7,021 nucleotides of DNA, from NCBI GenBank assembly GCA_023231075.1, contig JALNWC010000132.1, positions 1 to 7,021 of the forward strand. Direction: 5' to 3'. The translations under genes and the position numbers were made by a program. Numbering within the stretch: the first letter of the stretch is position 1; each line of letters starts with the position of its first letter. The notes beneath the pieces are model-generated. The model was not told the origin of the DNA and searched no databases. It saw only the letters and a program-made list of their open reading frames with translations. Source of the DNA: Rhodoferax sp. Its GTDB lineage: Bacteria > Pseudomonadota > Gammaproteobacteria > Burkholderiales > Burkholderiaceae_C. Positions 5,774 to 7,021 of the stretch are shown piece by piece.

Positions 5774-7021
5774 GTGGACTCCTCAAGCAGGCGCGGGTCT
5801 GCACCCGTTGTTTCTGTGGCCGCGGCTGCCGCTGCCGCCGCCGCTTTGGCGGCCTTGCGAGCCGCAGCGGCGGCCTTTTTGATTTCAGCCTCGCGCGCCG
5901 TGCGCTCGTTGCGGGCTTGAATCAGCGAGCGGATGCGGTCTTGCTGGCGTGCGTCGCGGTCGAGGGCATTCAGCTTGCCATTGGCAAAGCTGAAGTAATG
6001 CGCCAGTGGAATGTGCGACGGACAAATGAAGGAGCAGGAACCACAGGCAATACAGTCCTGGCTGCCGATGGCTTTGGCCCCCTGCAAATCCCCTCGCTTG
6101 ATCAATTGCGCCATCTCCACCGGAACCAGTCCGGCGGGACAGGCCGTGACACACTTGCCGCAGCGGATGCAGGGGGACTCCGGGCCTTCGTTGATTTCAG
6201 CGGCGGTGAGCGCAAGAATTCCGCAAGAGCCCTTGACCACCGGCGCGTGCACCGAGGGCAGCGCCGCTCCCATCATGGGGCCGCCGCCGATCAGCAGTGT
6301 CGGCACCGGATGCAGCCCGCCGCAAAAAGTCAGCAGGTCTTCCACCGAGGTGCCCAGCGGCACTTCCACATTGGCGGGCTCGCGCACGCCAAACCCTGAC
6401 ACCGTCACCACGCGGCTGATCAGGGGTTCACCCCGCCGGATGGCGGAACTGACCGCACGCGCGGTGGCCACGTTGTGAACCACGGCGCCGACCTCGGCGG
6501 TACGTTTGTCGGCAGGCGTTTCCCGCCCGGTCACCGCCAGCAGCAGGTGTTGCGCCGAGCCCATGGGAAAGCGGGTGGGAACCGTCACCACGCGGATGCT
6601 TCGGTCGGCGCGGGCGGCCTCGCGCATGGCCTTCACGGCCTTGGGCTTGTTGGCCTCAATGGCAATGATGATCTGCTCAACGGCCAGTGCATAAGCCATG
6701 ATGCGCACACCGTCGATGATTTCGTTGGCGGCTTCCTGCATCAGGCGGTCGTCACAGGTGATGTAGGGCTCGCACTCGGCACCGTTGATCACCAGCGTGT
6801 CAATGCTGTGTTTGTAGCGCATGTCGAGCTTGACCGCTGACGGAAAGGCTGCGCCGCCCAGGCCCACAATACCGGCGGCGGCCACGCGCTCGCTCAGTTC
6901 CTTGGGCGTGACCGGCAGGGGAAAGTCGTCGGTGATGGGACGGGCCAGTTCGGCCCAGCGGTTTTCGTCATCGGCCTCGATCACCACCGTGGGCTGGGTC
7001 AGTCCCGACGGATGCGGGGCC
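5770..7021 (-). CDS. rnfC: Electron transport complex subunit RnfC/RsxC (5' part outside window)
   Basis: The reverse frame is open from the right edge to the stop at 5770: 416 residues with the N-terminus missing. The first visible residues, APHPSGLTQPTVVIEADDE, are internal RnfC sequence, so the GTG codon at 6987 is not a real start. GLGGAAFPSAVKL (6826-6864) and NGAECEPY (6763-6786) form the NuoF-like NADH/FMN-binding region. An SLBB-type segment lies at about 6316-6408. Two CxxCxxCxxxCP motifs follow (CIRCGKCVTACP at 6136-6171 and CIACGSCSFICP at 6019-6054), each binding a 4Fe-4S cluster. The C-terminal tail (5770-5889) is rich in Ala, Lys and Arg with an uninterrupted run of nine alanines, much shorter than the long repeat tail of E. 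coli RsxC. RnfC is the peripheral, NADH-reactive subunit. rnfD starts within its stop codon. Confidence 0.96.
   Translation of the reverse strand, partial: APHPSGLTQPTVVIEADDENRWAELARPITDDFPLPVTPKELSERVAAAGIVGLGGAAFPSAVKLDMRYKHSIDTLVINGAECEPYITCDDRLMQEAANEIIDGVRIMAYALAVEQIIIAIEANKPKAVKAMREAARADRSIRVVTVPTRFPMGSAQHLLLAVTGRETPADKRTAEVGAVVHNVATARAVSSAIRRGEPLISRVVTVSGFGVREPANVEVPLGTSVEDLLTFCGGLHPVPTLLIGGGPMMGAALPSVHAPVVKGSCGILALTAAEINEGPESPCIRCGKCVTACPAGLVPVEMAQLIKRGDLQGAKAIGSQDCIACGSCSFICPSHIPLAHYFSFANGKLNALDRDARQQDRIRSLIQARNERTAREAEIKKAAAAARKAAKAAAAAAAAATETTGADPRLLEEST
5779..5784 (-). promoter_or_regulatory. Shine-Dalgarno of rnfD
   Basis: On the reverse strand GAGGAG lies 5 bases before the rnfD ATG (5773), inside the end of rnfC. 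It supports the chosen start and the ATGA overlap. Confidence 0.7.
5818..5877 (-). repeat. Alanine-codon-rich low-complexity tract in rnfC
   Basis: Sixteen of 20 consecutive codons are alanine (GCC, GCG, GCA, GCT mixed), interrupted by Lys and Arg, giving KAAAAARKAAKAAAAAAAAA. Synonymous codons are mixed, so it is not a perfect DNA repeat, though the GC-rich GCN pattern could still vary in length between strains. Confidence 0.7.

Noticed and set aside
5861..5880. GC-rich stretch followed by CTTTTT resembling a plus-strand terminator
   Set aside because: It lies within the alanine-rich tail of rnfC, no plus-strand gene precedes it, and it follows from the coding composition.
5770..6987. Complete rnfC starting at the GTG at 6987
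   Set aside because: The frame continues upstream with RnfC-like sequence to the window edge, and the glycine-rich N-terminal domain of the family would be missing; the gene is simply cut by the window.

Overview
This window looks like an ordinary chromosomal segment of a high-GC betaproteobacterium, most likely Burkholderiales/Comamonadaceae (Rhodoferax- or Polaromonas-like). That placement rests on recalled resemblance of the DUF2069, DUF3297 and YihY proteins and on GC-rich codon use; no search was run. There are no mobile elements, tRNA or rRNA genes, or CRISPR arrays. Genes fill almost every base.

Layout. At the left edge, on the minus strand, is an FAD-binding oxidase of the glycolate oxidase / D-2-hydroxyacid dehydrogenase type (1-1040, C-terminus outside the window). 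It lies directly downstream of, and overlaps by 20 bp, a small membrane protein of the DUF2069 family (1021-1473). Only 21 bp away and divergent is a YihY-family inner membrane protein (1495-2733, plus strand). It is followed by a small DUF3297 protein (2801-3049, plus strand).

The right-hand half (3068-7021) is a minus-strand operon, read right to left, for the membrane-bound Rnf/Rsx electron transport complex: rnfC (N-terminus outside the window), rnfD, rnfG, rnfE, then rnfH. Every one of the four junctions is the same 4-base ATGA stop/start overlap, so the genes are probably co-transcribed and translationally coupled. rnfA and rnfB are expected just beyond the right edge.

How the genes work together. 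RnfC carries the NADH/FMN site and two 4Fe-4S clusters. RnfD and RnfG each keep a candidate threonine for covalently bound FMN. RnfE keeps the two membrane cysteines that contribute to an Fe-S site. Together they would pass electrons between NADH and ferredoxin (or toward SoxR reduction) coupled to ion movement across the inner membrane. The convergent DUF3297 and rnfH genes end 18 bp apart. I did not find a clearly new system here; the points worth a second look concern operon architecture and gene boundaries.
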